This document shows, piece after piece, positions 7,237-15,905 of a stretch of 64,000 nt of DNA; the first letter of the stretch is position 1, and every line of letters starts with the position of its first letter. Origin of the DNA: Bordetella flabilis (lineage in GTDB: Bacteria > Pseudomonadota > Gammaproteobacteria > Burkholderiales > Burkholderiaceae_B); NCBI RefSeq assembly GCF_001676725.1, contig NZ_CP016172.1:3348001-3412000 (forward strand), read 5' to 3'. The notes below the pieces were generated by a model. That model did not search any database and was not told the origin of the DNA. It saw nothing but the letters and a program-made list of their open reading frames with translations. The translations under genes were made by a program, and so were the position numbers.

Positions 7237-8517
7237 ATGGCCCAGGTGCTGTTCACGAATGTGCGCGTGTTCGACGGAACGGGCGCGCTGCCTTATACAG
7301 GCGAAGTGCTGGTGCAGGGCAACCGCATCGCGCGGGTATCGCGCTCCACGCGGTCGCTGCCCGTGGGCGGCGTCACCGTGGTCGACGGCGCGGGCGCCTT
7401 CCTCATGCCCGGCATGACCGAAGCCCACACGCATTTCTCCTGGAATGACCAGCCGTCGCTGGACGCCATCCAGCGCATGCCGGTGGAAGAGCATGTGGTC
7501 TGGTGCGTCAACGTCGCGCGCCGTTACCTCGACATGGGATGGACGTCCTGTGTGGGCGCAGCCACCGCCAAGCCGCGCCTGGACGTGGTGACGCGCAACG
7601 CCATCCGCGAAGGCCATATTCCCGGACCGCGCTACCTGGCGGCGAGCCAGGAAATCACCACCACCGGCGGGCTCGGCGATTCGACGCCTCCGCACCTGCC
7701 CTATCCCGAACTGAGCTTCGGCGCCCTGGTCAGCGGGCCGGAGGAAATGCGCAAGATGGTGCGGCAGTTCGTGAAGTACGGCGTGGACCAGTTGAAGATC
7801 AACCTTTCGGGCGAATACATCGCCGGGCTGCCGGCCGAGATGACGCAGTTCTCCGAAGAGGAAGTGGCGATGTGCGTCACCGAAGCCAAGCGCTTCGGCA
7901 AGCGGGTCGCGGCGCACGCGCGTTCGTGCGAATCGATCAAGCAATGCATCCGCCATGGCATCGACATCATCTACCACGCCAGCTTCACCGACGAGGAAGC
8001 GCTGGACATGATGGAAGCCAAGAAGGACCGCATCTTCGTGGCGCCCGGCCTGGCCTGGCTGGTAAATACCTCGTACCACGCCAGCGAATGGGGCCTGACA
8101 CCGGAGATCACCGCCAAGATGGGCTACCACCGCGAGCTGGAAGTGGCCATCGAGTCGCTCAAGAAGATGCATCGGCGCGGCATCCGCATCCTGCCCGGCG
8201 GCGATTACGGCTTCGCCTGGACGCCCCACGGCACCAACGCCACCGACCTGGAGTACTTCGTCAAGTACCTCGGCATGACCACCCAGGAAGCCCTGCTGTC
8301 GGCAACCACCCTGGGTGGCCAGATCATGATGCAGGGCGACGAACTTGGCCAGATCCGGGATGGCTATCTGGCCGACCTGCTTCTGGTCGACGGCGACCCC
8401 CTGGCCGACATCCGTATCCTGCAGGACAAGAACCGGATCCTGGCGGTCATGAAGGACGGCGAATTCCATCGCGCGCCGCAGATCGCCAGCGCCCGCAATA
8501 CCCGCTGGGCAGCCTGA
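7237..8517 (+). CDS. Metal-dependent amidohydrolase family protein
   Basis: Enzyme of 426 residues of the amidohydrolase superfamily. Metal ligands are visible in order: His64-x-His66 in EAHTHF, a lysine (Lys187, in DQLKINLSG) at the carboxylated-lysine position, His227 in AAHARS, His247 in IIYHAS and Asp323 in PGGDYG. The beta-sandwich flanks (residues 1-60 and the C-terminal LADLLLVDGDPLADI) match the imidazolonepropionase/prolidase-like branch. It probably hydrolyses an amide or cyclic amide in the cytosol. A clear AGGAG precedes the ATG. It lies between the alpha/beta hydrolase and the LIV-type transporter genes, so it likely acts on the transported solute. Confidence 0.88.
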   Translation: MAQVLFTNVRVFDGTGALPYTGEVLVQGNRIARVSRSTRSLPVGGVTVVDGAGAFLMPGMTEAHTHFSWNDQPSLDAIQRMPVEEHVVWCVNVARRYLDMGWTSCVGAATAKPRLDVVTRNAIREGHIPGPRYLAASQEITTTGGLGDSTPPHLPYPELSFGALVSGPEEMRKMVRQFVKYGVDQLKINLSGEYIAGLPAEMTQFSEEEVAMCVTEAKRFGKRVAAHARSCESIKQCIRHGIDIIYHASFTDEEALDMMEAKKDRIFVAPGLAWLVNTSYHASEWGLTPEITAKMGYHRELEVAIESLKKMHRRGIRILPGGDYGFAWTPHGTNATDLEYFVKYLGMTTQEALLSATTLGGQIMMQGDELGQIRDGYLADLLLVDGDPLADIRILQDKNRILAVMKDGEFHRAPQIASARNTRWAA

Positions 8518-8528
8518 AGGGGCGCCGC

Positions 8529-9473
8529 GTGAAGCGCTACGCGCAAGCCATACTGGTCGTCGCGGTGCTGGCGGTATTGCTGGCGCTGGCCGGGGCCGCC
8601 GTCCGGGATAACGCGCGGCTGTTCGGCCTGTCGCTGCTGAACGGGCTGACGCTGGCCGCCTTGTATTTCCTGGTGGCCAGCGGCTTCACGCTGGTGTTCG
8701 GACTGATGCGCAATGTCAACCTGGCGCACGGCTCGCTATTCCTGCTGGGCGGCTACATCGGCTACACGGTGGGCGACGCGACGGGTTCATGGTTCCTGGC
8801 CTTGCTGGCCGGCTTCCTGGCGACCGCGCTGGCCGGCCTGCTGCTGCAGGTACTGGTGTTCCAGCACATGGAGGGGCAGGACCTGCGGCAGACCCTGGTG
8901 ACCCTGGGCCTGTCCATCGTGCTGGCGGACATCTTCCTGTGGATATGGGGCGGAGAAGCGTACCAGTTCGACCCTCCACGCTGGCTGCTGGGCGTCGTCA
9001 GCGTGCCAGGGGTCGGCAAGTACTCGGGCTTCCGGCTGGTCGTGCTGTTGTCGGCGATCGTCATCGGCCTGACGCTGTGGCTGTTCCTGAACCGCACCCG
9101 CGTGGGCATGATGATACGCGCCGGCGTGGACAACAAGCGCATGCTGTCGGCCAGCGGCGTCAACGTGCAGAAGGTGTTCGCCATTACGTTCGCCGTGGGC
9201 GCGGGCCTGGCCGGCTTCGCCGGCGTGATGGGCGGAACGGCCTTGTCGATCGCGCCGGGCGAGGATGTGCGCTATCTGCTGGCCTCGCTCATCGTGGTGA
9301 TCGTCGGCGGCATGGGCAGCATCACCGGAGCCGCGGTGGGCGCGCTGCTGATCGGCCTGGCCGAAACCTTCGGACTGGCCTACGCGCCTACGTATGGGGT
9401 GGTGTTCACCTTTCTCATCATGGTCGCCGTGCTGGCCTTCCGTCCGCAAGGGCTGATGGGCAAGCGCGCATAA
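8529..9473 (+). CDS. LIV-type ABC transporter permease (LivH-like)
   Basis: Inner-membrane permease of 314 residues with about eight hydrophobic segments. LivH marks are ASGFTLVFGLMRNVNLAHGSL near residue 50, the GVDNKRMLSASGVNV loop and IVGGMGSITGAAVGALLIG near residue 260, ending in FRPQGLMGKRA. The start is GTG 8529 with GAAGGGG upstream; longer frames run back through the amidohydrolase gene. It follows that gene by 11 bp and precedes the LivM-like gene by 21 bp. The solute could be an amino acid, amide or aromatic acid, since LIV-type systems carry all of these. Confidence 0.92.
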   Translation: MKRYAQAILVVAVLAVLLALAGAAVRDNARLFGLSLLNGLTLAALYFLVASGFTLVFGLMRNVNLAHGSLFLLGGYIGYTVGDATGSWFLALLAGFLATALAGLLLQVLVFQHMEGQDLRQTLVTLGLSIVLADIFLWIWGGEAYQFDPPRWLLGVVSVPGVGKYSGFRLVVLLSAIVIGLTLWLFLNRTRVGMMIRAGVDNKRMLSASGVNVQKVFAITFAVGAGLAGFAGVMGGTALSIAPGEDVRYLLASLIVVIVGGMGSITGAAVGALLIGLAETFGLAYAPTYGVVFTFLIMVAVLAFRPQGLMGKRA

Positions 9474-9494
9474 CGATACGGACAAGGGCACAGT

Positions 9495-10703
9495 ATGAGT
9501 GCGGCGAAATGGCGGCGTGTCATGTCCCAGGCCACCGTGGCCTATCCCGTGCCCGGCATGCCGACGCGCCCGGGTGCGGACGGCACGGTATCGGCGGGAG
9601 CGCCGCTCGCCGGCGTGGCGCGCGCGGGCGATGGCGCGCCTGCCGGCGCGCGCAGCGGCGCCGCCGCGCGCGCGGCATCCCGCCCGCTGTGGGCGGTACA
9701 CGCATGCGTGGCCGCGGCGCTGCTGCTTTACCCCGCCGTCGCCTCGCCTTTCTTCACCTTCCAGGTGGGCGCGCAATCGCTCGTGCTGGGCCTGATCGCG
9801 CTCTCGCTGGCGCTGCTGGCCGGCTACGGCGGCATGGTCACGCTGTCGCAGATGACGGTGGCCGGCCTGGCCGGCTACGCGGTGGCGCTGCTGGGGGTGA
9901 ATGCCGACGCCGCGCACAGCCTGGGATGGCCGTGGTGGCTGGCCGTGCTGGCCGCGCTGCTGCTCGGCACGCTGGCGGCCACCCTGATCGGCATGCTGGC
10001 GGTACGCACGGAAGGCATCTACACCATCATGATCACGCTGGCCATCGGGGTCGCGTTCTTCTACCTGGTCCAGCAGAACTACACGGTGTTCAACGGCTTC
10101 CAGGGCTTGGCGCGGATACTTCCGCCGTCGCTGTTCGGCATCGATATGCGCAGCCCGATGCCGTTCTACTACTTGAGCCTGGCCTGCGCCGTGCTGGGCT
10201 ACGCGGGCGTCGCGTATATCGCACGCTCGCCCTTCGGCATCGCCTTGCAGGGCATACGCGACAACCCCCGCCGCATGCGCGCGCTGGGCTTTCATGTGAC
10301 CTGGCATCGCGTGGCCGCGCACGCGCTGGCCGGCCTGATCGCCAGTGTCGGCGGCGTGCTGCTGGTCTGGTACAACTCGCAGATATCCCCCGGTTCGGTC
10401 AATACGACGGCGATGATCAACATCCTGATCGTGGCCGTGCTGGGCGGCATGCGGCATCCCGCGGGCGCCTTCGTCGGCGCGCTGCTGTTCGTACTGCTGC
10501 AGAACTTCGCCATCGATCTGGTGGACCGCGAGCGGTTCAACCTGGTGATCGGCGGCGTGTTCCTCCTGGTTTTGATGGTTTCGCCGGATGGCCTGCTGGG
10601 CGTCTGGCGTCGCTTGCGCGGGCCGGCTCGCCCCGCCGTGCATGCTTCCATGCGTCACGCGCTATCCACCGACATAACGACGAAAACCAGGAGACATCCA
10701 TGA
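9495..10703 (+). CDS. LIV-type ABC transporter permease (LivM-like) with N-terminal extension
   Basis: Second membrane subunit, 402 residues against a usual 320-350. The first 70 or so residues are low-complexity, rich in Ala, Gly, Pro and Arg, and precede the first membrane helix. The conserved core follows: GLIALSLALLAGYGGMVTLSQ, then IGMLAVRTEGIYTIMITLA and the GIRDNPRRMRALGF cytoplasmic loop. The ATG at 9495 has an AAGGG eight bases upstream, so the extension may be real. Its TGA stop overlaps the ATG of the binding-protein gene (ATGA at 10700-10703), which couples their translation. Confidence 0.9.
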   Translation: MSAAKWRRVMSQATVAYPVPGMPTRPGADGTVSAGAPLAGVARAGDGAPAGARSGAAARAASRPLWAVHACVAAALLLYPAVASPFFTFQVGAQSLVLGLIALSLALLAGYGGMVTLSQMTVAGLAGYAVALLGVNADAAHSLGWPWWLAVLAALLLGTLAATLIGMLAVRTEGIYTIMITLAIGVAFFYLVQQNYTVFNGFQGLARILPPSLFGIDMRSPMPFYYLSLACAVLGYAGVAYIARSPFGIALQGIRDNPRRMRALGFHVTWHRVAAHALAGLIASVGGVLLVWYNSQISPGSVNTTAMINILIVAVLGGMRHPAGAFVGALLFVLLQNFAIDLVDRERFNLVIGGVFLLVLMVSPDGLLGVWRRLRGPARPAVHASMRHALSTDITTKTRRHP

Positions 10704-11980
10704 CACACGCGATACACATCCCCCGCCTCGGACAGCGTCCGCTGCGCATCATGCTGGGCATAGGCGCCCTGGCCCTGGCCGCCGCGATCGGCGGCCGCGC
10801 GCAGGCGCAGGAAGTCATCAAGATCGGCGCGCTGGCCACGCTGGAAGGCCCCTTCGCCGTGCCTGGCCAGGACGGCATGCGCGGGGTGGACCTGGCGGTG
10901 GCGCAACACAAGGGCATGGTGGCCGGCAAGAAGATCGAGATCATCAAGGCATCGTCGAACGGCAACCCGGATACCGCCGTCAACGCGGCACGCAAGCTGG
11001 TCGAGCAGGATGGCGTGCAAATCCTGATCGGGCCGCTGTCCGGTTCGGAAGGCATCGCGGTCAAGAACTACGCCAAGACCCATCCCGAAGTGACTTTCGT
11101 GAATGGTTCCTCCGCCGCCCAGGGCACCACGCTGAACGAACCGGCGCCCAACTTCTTCCGCTTCTCCACCGACGGCGCCCAGTGGCAGGCCGGACTGGGC
11201 ACCTATGCCTACCAGGACAAGGGCTACAAGCGCATCGTATCCGTGGCGGAGGACTACTCCTTTCCGTACTCGCTGCTGCAGGGCTTCATGATCGAGTTCT
11301 GCAAGGCCGGCGGCAAGGTGATCGACAAGCATTGGGTTCCGCTGGGCACCAAGGATTATTCGTCCGTGATCGCCCGCCTGCCCGAGAACATCGACGCCAT
11401 TTACGTGGCGCTGGGCGGATCCGACGCGGTGAACTTCTTTTCGCAATACGAGCAGGCCGGCGGCGACAAGCCGCTGATCGCCGGCTCCATCACCATCGAC
11501 CAGTCCGTGCTGGGCTACAAGGGCAAGCGCCGCGATGCGCTGATCGGCACGCCGTCCGCCGGACCCATCGCGGACAACTACGATGATCCCGCCTGGAAGA
11601 AGTTCGTCGCGGACTACCGCGCCGCGTTCAAGGATGGACTGCCCAGCCCCAGCCTGTTCGCCCACGCCTACTACGTCAACACCAAGGCCGTCCTGGACGC
11701 GCTGGAGCAGGAGAAAGCGGATCTGTCGAACAACCAGGCCAAGCTGCGGCAGACGCTGTCGACGATGACGGTGTCGACCCCGACGGGCGACGTCAAGCTG
11801 GATGAGAACCGCAACGCCATTGCCAATATCTTCCTGACCGAAGTGGCCAAGAATAGCGACGGCAGCCTCTACAACAAGTTCGTCAAGGTCATTCCCAATG
11901 TCAATCAACGCCTGGGATTGAGCAAGGCCGAGTTCGACAAGATGGGCCTGGGCTCGCGCACCAATCCGGAATGCAAGTGA
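10700..11980 (+). CDS. LIV-type ABC transporter periplasmic substrate-binding protein
   Basis: Type I periplasmic binding protein of 426 residues. A signal peptide (about residues 1-35, ending GRAQAQ) is followed by EVIKIGALATLEGPFAVPGQDG, the LivJ/LivK-type opening. Other marks are AARKLVEQDGVQILIGPLSGSEG, the VNGSSAAQGTT hinge and SLFAHAYYVNTKAVL. It is encoded inside the transporter operon, between the LivM- and LivG-like genes, an order different from the second LIV system in this window. The ligand is not predictable; homologues bind branched-chain amino acids, urea, amides or aromatic compounds. AGGAG lies eight to nine bases before the start. Confidence 0.92.
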   Translation: MTHAIHIPRLGQRPLRIMLGIGALALAAAIGGRAQAQEVIKIGALATLEGPFAVPGQDGMRGVDLAVAQHKGMVAGKKIEIIKASSNGNPDTAVNAARKLVEQDGVQILIGPLSGSEGIAVKNYAKTHPEVTFVNGSSAAQGTTLNEPAPNFFRFSTDGAQWQAGLGTYAYQDKGYKRIVSVAEDYSFPYSLLQGFMIEFCKAGGKVIDKHWVPLGTKDYSSVIARLPENIDAIYVALGGSDAVNFFSQYEQAGGDKPLIAGSITIDQSVLGYKGKRRDALIGTPSAGPIADNYDDPAWKKFVADYRAAFKDGLPSPSLFAHAYYVNTKAVLDALEQEKADLSNNQAKLRQTLSTMTVSTPTGDVKLDENRNAIANIFLTEVAKNSDGSLYNKFVKVIPNVNQRLGLSKAEFDKMGLGSRTNPECK

Positions 11981-12762
11981 ACGGCATGCGCGCGGCCACG
12001 GGTTTTTCGTCCGGCAATGCGCTCGAACTGCATGGGATATCCCGTGCGTTCGGCGCGCTGAAGGCGATCGACAATGTCTCCTTCAATGTGGAAGCCGGGC
12101 AGCGCTACGCCGTGCTCGGTTCGAACGGCGCGGGCAAGACCACCCTGTTCAATATGATCACCGGCGATTTTCCGGTGACGAGCGGCCGCGTGCGCCTGTT
12201 CGGCGAGGATGTGACCGAGCTGGCGCCCTGGGAACGGATACGCCGCGGCCTGCGCCGCACGTATCAGTCTTCGCTGCTGTTTCGCGACCTGAGCGTACGC
12301 GACAACCTGTACCTCGCCGTGCGGGGCGTGTCGCGCGGACGCTTCAGCCTCTTGCGCACGGGCCCGTCTTCCGCTTCCGACGTCGCGGCCGCCGAACTGC
12401 TGGAGCACGCGCGGCTGGCCCACCTCGCGGATACCCTGGTGGCCTCGCTGTCGCATGGGCAGCAGCGCCAGCTGGAAATCGGCATGGCCCTGGCCGGCGC
12501 GCCGCGCCTGATCCTGTTCGACGAGCCGGCCGCAGGCCTGTCCCCGGCCGAGCGGCGGGAATTGGTCATCCTGCTTGAAGGGCTGCCGCGCCATATCGGC
12601 TACGTCATTATCGAGCACGACCTGGAGATCGCATTGTCCGTGGCCACCCATGTCACCGTGATGCACAACGGCCGCGTGCTCAAGCACGGCACGCCGCAGG
12701 AGATCGAGGCCGACGCCGAGGTGCAGTCCATCTACATGGGGGAACGCCAGCATGGCCATTGA
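11971..12762 (+). CDS. LIV-type ABC transporter ATP-binding protein (LivG-like)
   Basis: Cytoplasmic ATPase of 263 residues. Walker A is GSNGAGKTT (about residues 50-58), the signature is LSHGQQR, Walker B is LILFDEP and the switch His is in IIEHD. The start used (11971) overlaps the binding-protein stop by 10 bp; an in-frame ATG at 11986 is the alternative. Its 3' end overlaps the next ATPase gene by 11 bp. With the fused LivF-like protein it forms the ATPase pair of the importer. Confidence 0.92.
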   Translation: MQVNGMRAATGFSSGNALELHGISRAFGALKAIDNVSFNVEAGQRYAVLGSNGAGKTTLFNMITGDFPVTSGRVRLFGEDVTELAPWERIRRGLRRTYQSSLLFRDLSVRDNLYLAVRGVSRGRFSLLRTGPSSASDVAAAELLEHARLAHLADTLVASLSHGQQRQLEIGMALAGAPRLILFDEPAAGLSPAERRELVILLEGLPRHIGYVIIEHDLEIALSVATHVTVMHNGRVLKHGTPQEIEADAEVQSIYMGERQHGH

Positions 12763-15082
12763 TGCGCGCCGCGCGCCTCCGGCAGGCCCGGGCGCGACAC
12801 CGCCGGTCCTGCAGATCACGGACCTGAACGTCTTCTACGGCAGCGCGCACGCGCTGCACGATGTCTCGCTGGCGCTGCCCGGCGGCGTGCTGGCGGTGGT
12901 GGGCCGCAATGGCATGGGCAAGACCACGCTGTGCAATGCGGTGGCGGGCCTGGTGCCGGCGCGCGGCAGCATCCGGCTGCACGGCCAGGAGATCCTGGGC
13001 AAGCCGGCGCACGCCATTACCGACCTGGGCATCGGCTACGTGCCGCAGGGACGCCACGTCTGGCCGTCCCTGACCGTGGACGAACACTTCCGCCTCGCCG
13101 CCCGCAGCGCCCGGCGCGGCGACTGGACGGTGGACCGCGTGTACGCCACCTTCCCGCGCCTGGCGGAACGCCGCCACAACGGCGGGGCGCAGTTGTCCGG
13201 CGGCGAGCAGCAGATGCTGGCCATCGGGCGCGCCCTGCTCTTCAACCCCAAGCTGCTCGTCATGGACGAGCCGACCGAGGGCCTGGCGCCCGTCATCGTC
13301 GACCAGGTGGCGACGATGCTCAAGTCCCTGGCCAGCGGCGGCGAAATTGCCGTGCTGCTGATCGAACAGAACCTGGGCGTGGCCATCGACGTCGCCGATA
13401 CGGTGGCCGTGCTGGTCAATGGCCAGGTCGCGCGCGTCATGCCCGCGCCCGAACTGGCTGCTGACCGCGAGCTGCAACAGCGGCTGCTGGGCGTGAAGTC
13501 CGGCGCCAGCGCCGCGACCGGCGCCGCCGACGCCGCGCCGCCCCCTGCCCGATCCGGCGTGGTGGAAGTCCTTACGGTACGGCGTTCGCATACCGAGGAT
13601 ATCGCGGTGCCGCTGCCCCGCATGGCGGAGGGACTGAACCGATGGCAAGGCCTCCCGGGGCCGGCCGGCGCAGGCGACGGCACGGCCAGGGCAGCGGGCG
13701 GGAATGCCGCGCACGCCCATGGCGGCGCGGCGGCCGGCAATGCCCACGCGGACGGCGCATGGATGGAGCCGGCGGATACCGCACCGCGCATGCCCCGCGC
13801 GACCCCCCAACCGGGGTCCCGTTCAGTGGATCGGGCCGCTTATGTCGTCGGGACCTTCGACACCAAGGCCCGTGAACTGCTGTTGCTGCGTGACTGCCTG
13901 GAGCGGCTGGGCGTGCGCACCGTGACCGTGGACGTGTCCACGTCCGAGCGCCTGTCGCCCGCCAATGTCCATCCACGGGAAGTCGCGCGCCACCACCCCG
14001 GCGGGGAACGGGCGGTCTTCACCGGAGACCGCGGCTCGGCGGTGTCCGCCATGGCCGAGGCGCTCGCCCGCTACCTGCCCGCCAGGCGCGACCTGGGCGG
14101 CGTCATCAGCGCCGGGGGCTCCGGCGGCACCGCGCTGGCCAGTGCCGGCATGCGGGCGCTGCCGATCGGCGTGCCCAAGGTGCTGGTCTCCACGGTCGCC
14201 TCGGGCGACGTACGGCCCTACGTCGGCCCCAACGATATCTGCATGATGTATTCCGTCACGGACGTGTCGGGTATCAACCGCATCAGCATGCAGGTGTTGG
14301 GCAACGCCGCGCACGCGATGGCTGGCATGATCCTGTATCGCCAGGCGCCCGTCGCGGCCGAGCGGCCCGCGCTCGGGCTGACCATGTTCGGCGTTACGAC
14401 GCCCTGCGTGCAGGCGGTCACGCGGACGCTGGACGCGGACTACGACTGCATGGTGTTCCACGCCACCGGCATCGGCGGAAACTCCATGGAGAAGCTGGTC
14501 GAGTCGGGCCTGATGCACGCGGTGATCGATGTCTCGACCACCGAGATCGCCGACCATATCGTCGGAGGCGTGTTCTCCGCGGGCCCGGCGCGCCTGGACG
14601 CGATCATCGACACCGGCATCCCCTACGTGGGCTCATGCGGCGCGCTGGACATGGTGAACTTCATGGCGATGGACACGGTGCCGGAGCGATTCCGCAACCG
14701 CCGGCTCTACAAGCACAACGACAACATCACGCTGATGCGCACCACGGTGGAGGAAAACCGCCGCATCGGCGCCTTCCTGGTCGACAAGCTGAATCGCATG
14801 CCGGGCCCGGTGCGCTTCCTGCTGCCCGAGGGCGGCGTGTCGGCCGTCGACATGCCGGGCAAACCGTTCTGGGACGCGGCGGCCGATCGCGCCCTGTTCG
14901 ACACCATCGAGCAGGGGTTTCGCGCCTCCGTCCACCGGCAGTTGCGCAAGCTGCCGTATCACATCAACGACCCGCGCTTCGCCGACGCGCTGGTGCAGGC
15001 CTTCCATGAAATCGAACCGGGCGGGCAGACCCGCGCGCCCGTCCCACCCCAGGAGACCCGCCATGCCGCGCATCGCGCGTGA
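12752..15082 (+). CDS. Fusion protein: LivF-like ABC ATPase plus Tm-1-like (UPF0261) domain
   Basis: Protein of 776 residues made of two domains. Residues 18-248 are a complete LivF-type ATPase: Walker [10 protein letters not shown] (51-59), Q-loop VPQGR (97-101), signature LSGGEQ (148-153), Walker B LLVMDEP (168-174) and LIEQN (203-207). Residues 249-362 are a low-complexity linker rich in Ala, Gly, Pro and His. Residues 363-756 are a UPF0261/Tm-1-like nucleotide-binding domain, opening [11 protein letters not shown], with [10 protein letters not shown] (451-460), VSTVASGDV (479-487) and [14 protein letters not shown] (569-582). The frame is open throughout, so the fusion is not a gap between two genes. 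It overlaps the next gene by 20 bp, and that gene encodes the TIM-barrel partner that plant Tm-1 carries on the same chain. Its role is unknown; an enzyme or sensor tethered to the importer is a reasonable guess. Confidence 0.9.
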   Translation: MAIDARRAPPAGPGATPPVLQITDLNVFYGSAHALHDVSLALPGGVLAVVGRNGMGKTTLCNAVAGLVPARGSIRLHGQEILGKPAHAITDLGIGYVPQGRHVWPSLTVDEHFRLAARSARRGDWTVDRVYATFPRLAERRHNGGAQLSGGEQQMLAIGRALLFNPKLLVMDEPTEGLAPVIVDQVATMLKSLASGGEIAVLLIEQNLGVAIDVADTVAVLVNGQVARVMPAPELAADRELQQRLLGVKSGASAATGAADAAPPPARSGVVEVLTVRRSHTEDIAVPLPRMAEGLNRWQGLPGPAGAGDGTARAAGGNAAHAHGGAAAGNAHADGAWMEPADTAPRMPRATPQPGSRSVDRAAYVVGTFDTKARELLLLRDCLERLGVRTVTVDVSTSERLSPANVHPREVARHHPGGERAVFTGDRGSAVSAMAEALARYLPARRDLGGVISAGGSGGTALASAGMRALPIGVPKVLVSTVASGDVRPYVGPNDICMMYSVTDVSGINRISMQVLGNAAHAMAGMILYRQAPVAAERPALGLTMFGVTTPCVQAVTRTLDADYDCMVFHATGIGGNSMEKLVESGLMHAVIDVSTTEIADHIVGGVFSAGPARLDAIIDTGIPYVGSCGALDMVNFMAMDTVPERFRNRRLYKHNDNITLMRTTVEENRRIGAFLVDKLNRMPGPVRFLLPEGGVSAVDMPGKPFWDAAADRALFDTIEQGFRASVHRQLRKLPYHINDPRFADALVQAFHEIEPGGQTRAPVPPQETRHAAHRA

Positions 15083-15893
15083 AACGATACTCGACCGCCT
15101 GCGCGGCATGATCGCCCGCGGCGAACCGATCATCGGCGGCGGCGCCGGCACGGGGTTGTCCGCGCGCTGCGAAGAGGCCGGCGGCATCGACCTGATCGTC
15201 ATCTACAACTCGGGCCGCTACCGCATGGCCGGCCGCGGTTCGCTGGCCGGCTTGCTGGCCTATGGCAACGCCAACGAGGTCGTGCTGGAAATGGCGCACG
15301 AAGTGCTGCCCGTGGTGCGGCACACGCCCGTGCTGGCCGGGGTCAATGGGACCGACCCGTTCATGATCCCGGATGCCTTCCTGCGCCGGCTGCAGGCGCT
15401 GGGGTTCTCCGGCGTGCAGAACTTCCCGACCGTCGGCCTGATCGACGGCACGTTCCGGGCCAATCTGGAGGAAACCGGGATGAGCTACGGCCTGGAGGTC
15501 GACATGATCGCCCAGGCGCACGCCATGGATATGCTGACCACGCCCTATGTGTTCAGCGCGGAGAACGCCGCCGACATGACGCGCGCCGGCGCCGACGTGG
15601 TCGTCTGCCATCTGGGATTGACCACGGGAGGCAACATCGGCGCCGAGACCGCGCTGACCCTGGACGATTGCGTGCCGCGCATCCAGGCCTGGGCCGAGGC
15701 CGCCCTGGCGGTTCGGGAAGACGTCATCGTGCTGTGCCACGGCGGGCCCATCGCCACGCCGGAGGATGCCGCCTACATCCTGTCGCGCTGCCCGCCATGC
15801 CATGGTTTTTTCGGTGCATCGAGCATGGAGCGCCTGCCCACGGAAATTGCGCTCACCGAGACCACGCGGCAGTTCAAGAACATTACACGATAG
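15063..15893 (+). CDS. Phosphoenolpyruvate hydrolase family TIM-barrel protein
   Basis: TIM-barrel protein of 276 residues of the PEP-hydrolase/IGPS-like family (the C-terminal half of plant and fungal Tm-1 proteins). Marks are the N-terminal [21 protein letters not shown], then [42 protein letters not shown] and the C-terminal CHGGPI and [13 protein letters not shown] start at ATG 15063, which has AGGAG eight bases upstream inside the previous gene; the longer frame is proline- and arginine-rich. It overlaps the Tm-1-like fusion by 20 bp, strong evidence that the two act together. The reaction is not established for bacterial members. Confidence 0.9.
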   Translation: MPRIARETILDRLRGMIARGEPIIGGGAGTGLSARCEEAGGIDLIVIYNSGRYRMAGRGSLAGLLAYGNANEVVLEMAHEVLPVVRHTPVLAGVNGTDPFMIPDAFLRRLQALGFSGVQNFPTVGLIDGTFRANLEETGMSYGLEVDMIAQAHAMDMLTTPYVFSAENAADMTRAGADVVVCHLGLTTGGNIGAETALTLDDCVPRIQAWAEAALAVREDVIVLCHGGPIATPEDAAYILSRCPPCHGFFGASSMERLPTEIALTETTRQFKNITR

Positions 15894-15905
15894 AAGAGGC
15901 TCATC

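Noticed and set aside
6052..8469. Minus-strand open frame of 805 codons opposite the alpha/beta hydrolase and amidohydrolase genes
   Set aside because: It is a His/Ala/Gly/Arg-rich compositional shadow of GC-rich genes; the plus strand has catalytic motifs, start sites and operon spacing.
8787..10658. Minus-strand open frame of 623 codons opposite the LivH and LivM genes
   Set aside because: Composition rich in His, Gln and Arg, typical of antisense to membrane genes; the plus strand encodes clear permeases.
12752..15082. LivF/Tm-1 fusion as an artefact of a missing stop
   Set aside because: The frame is open through both domains with no in-frame start site with a good ribosome binding site between them, and the second domain begins in the same frame; confirmation by comparison is still listed under findings.
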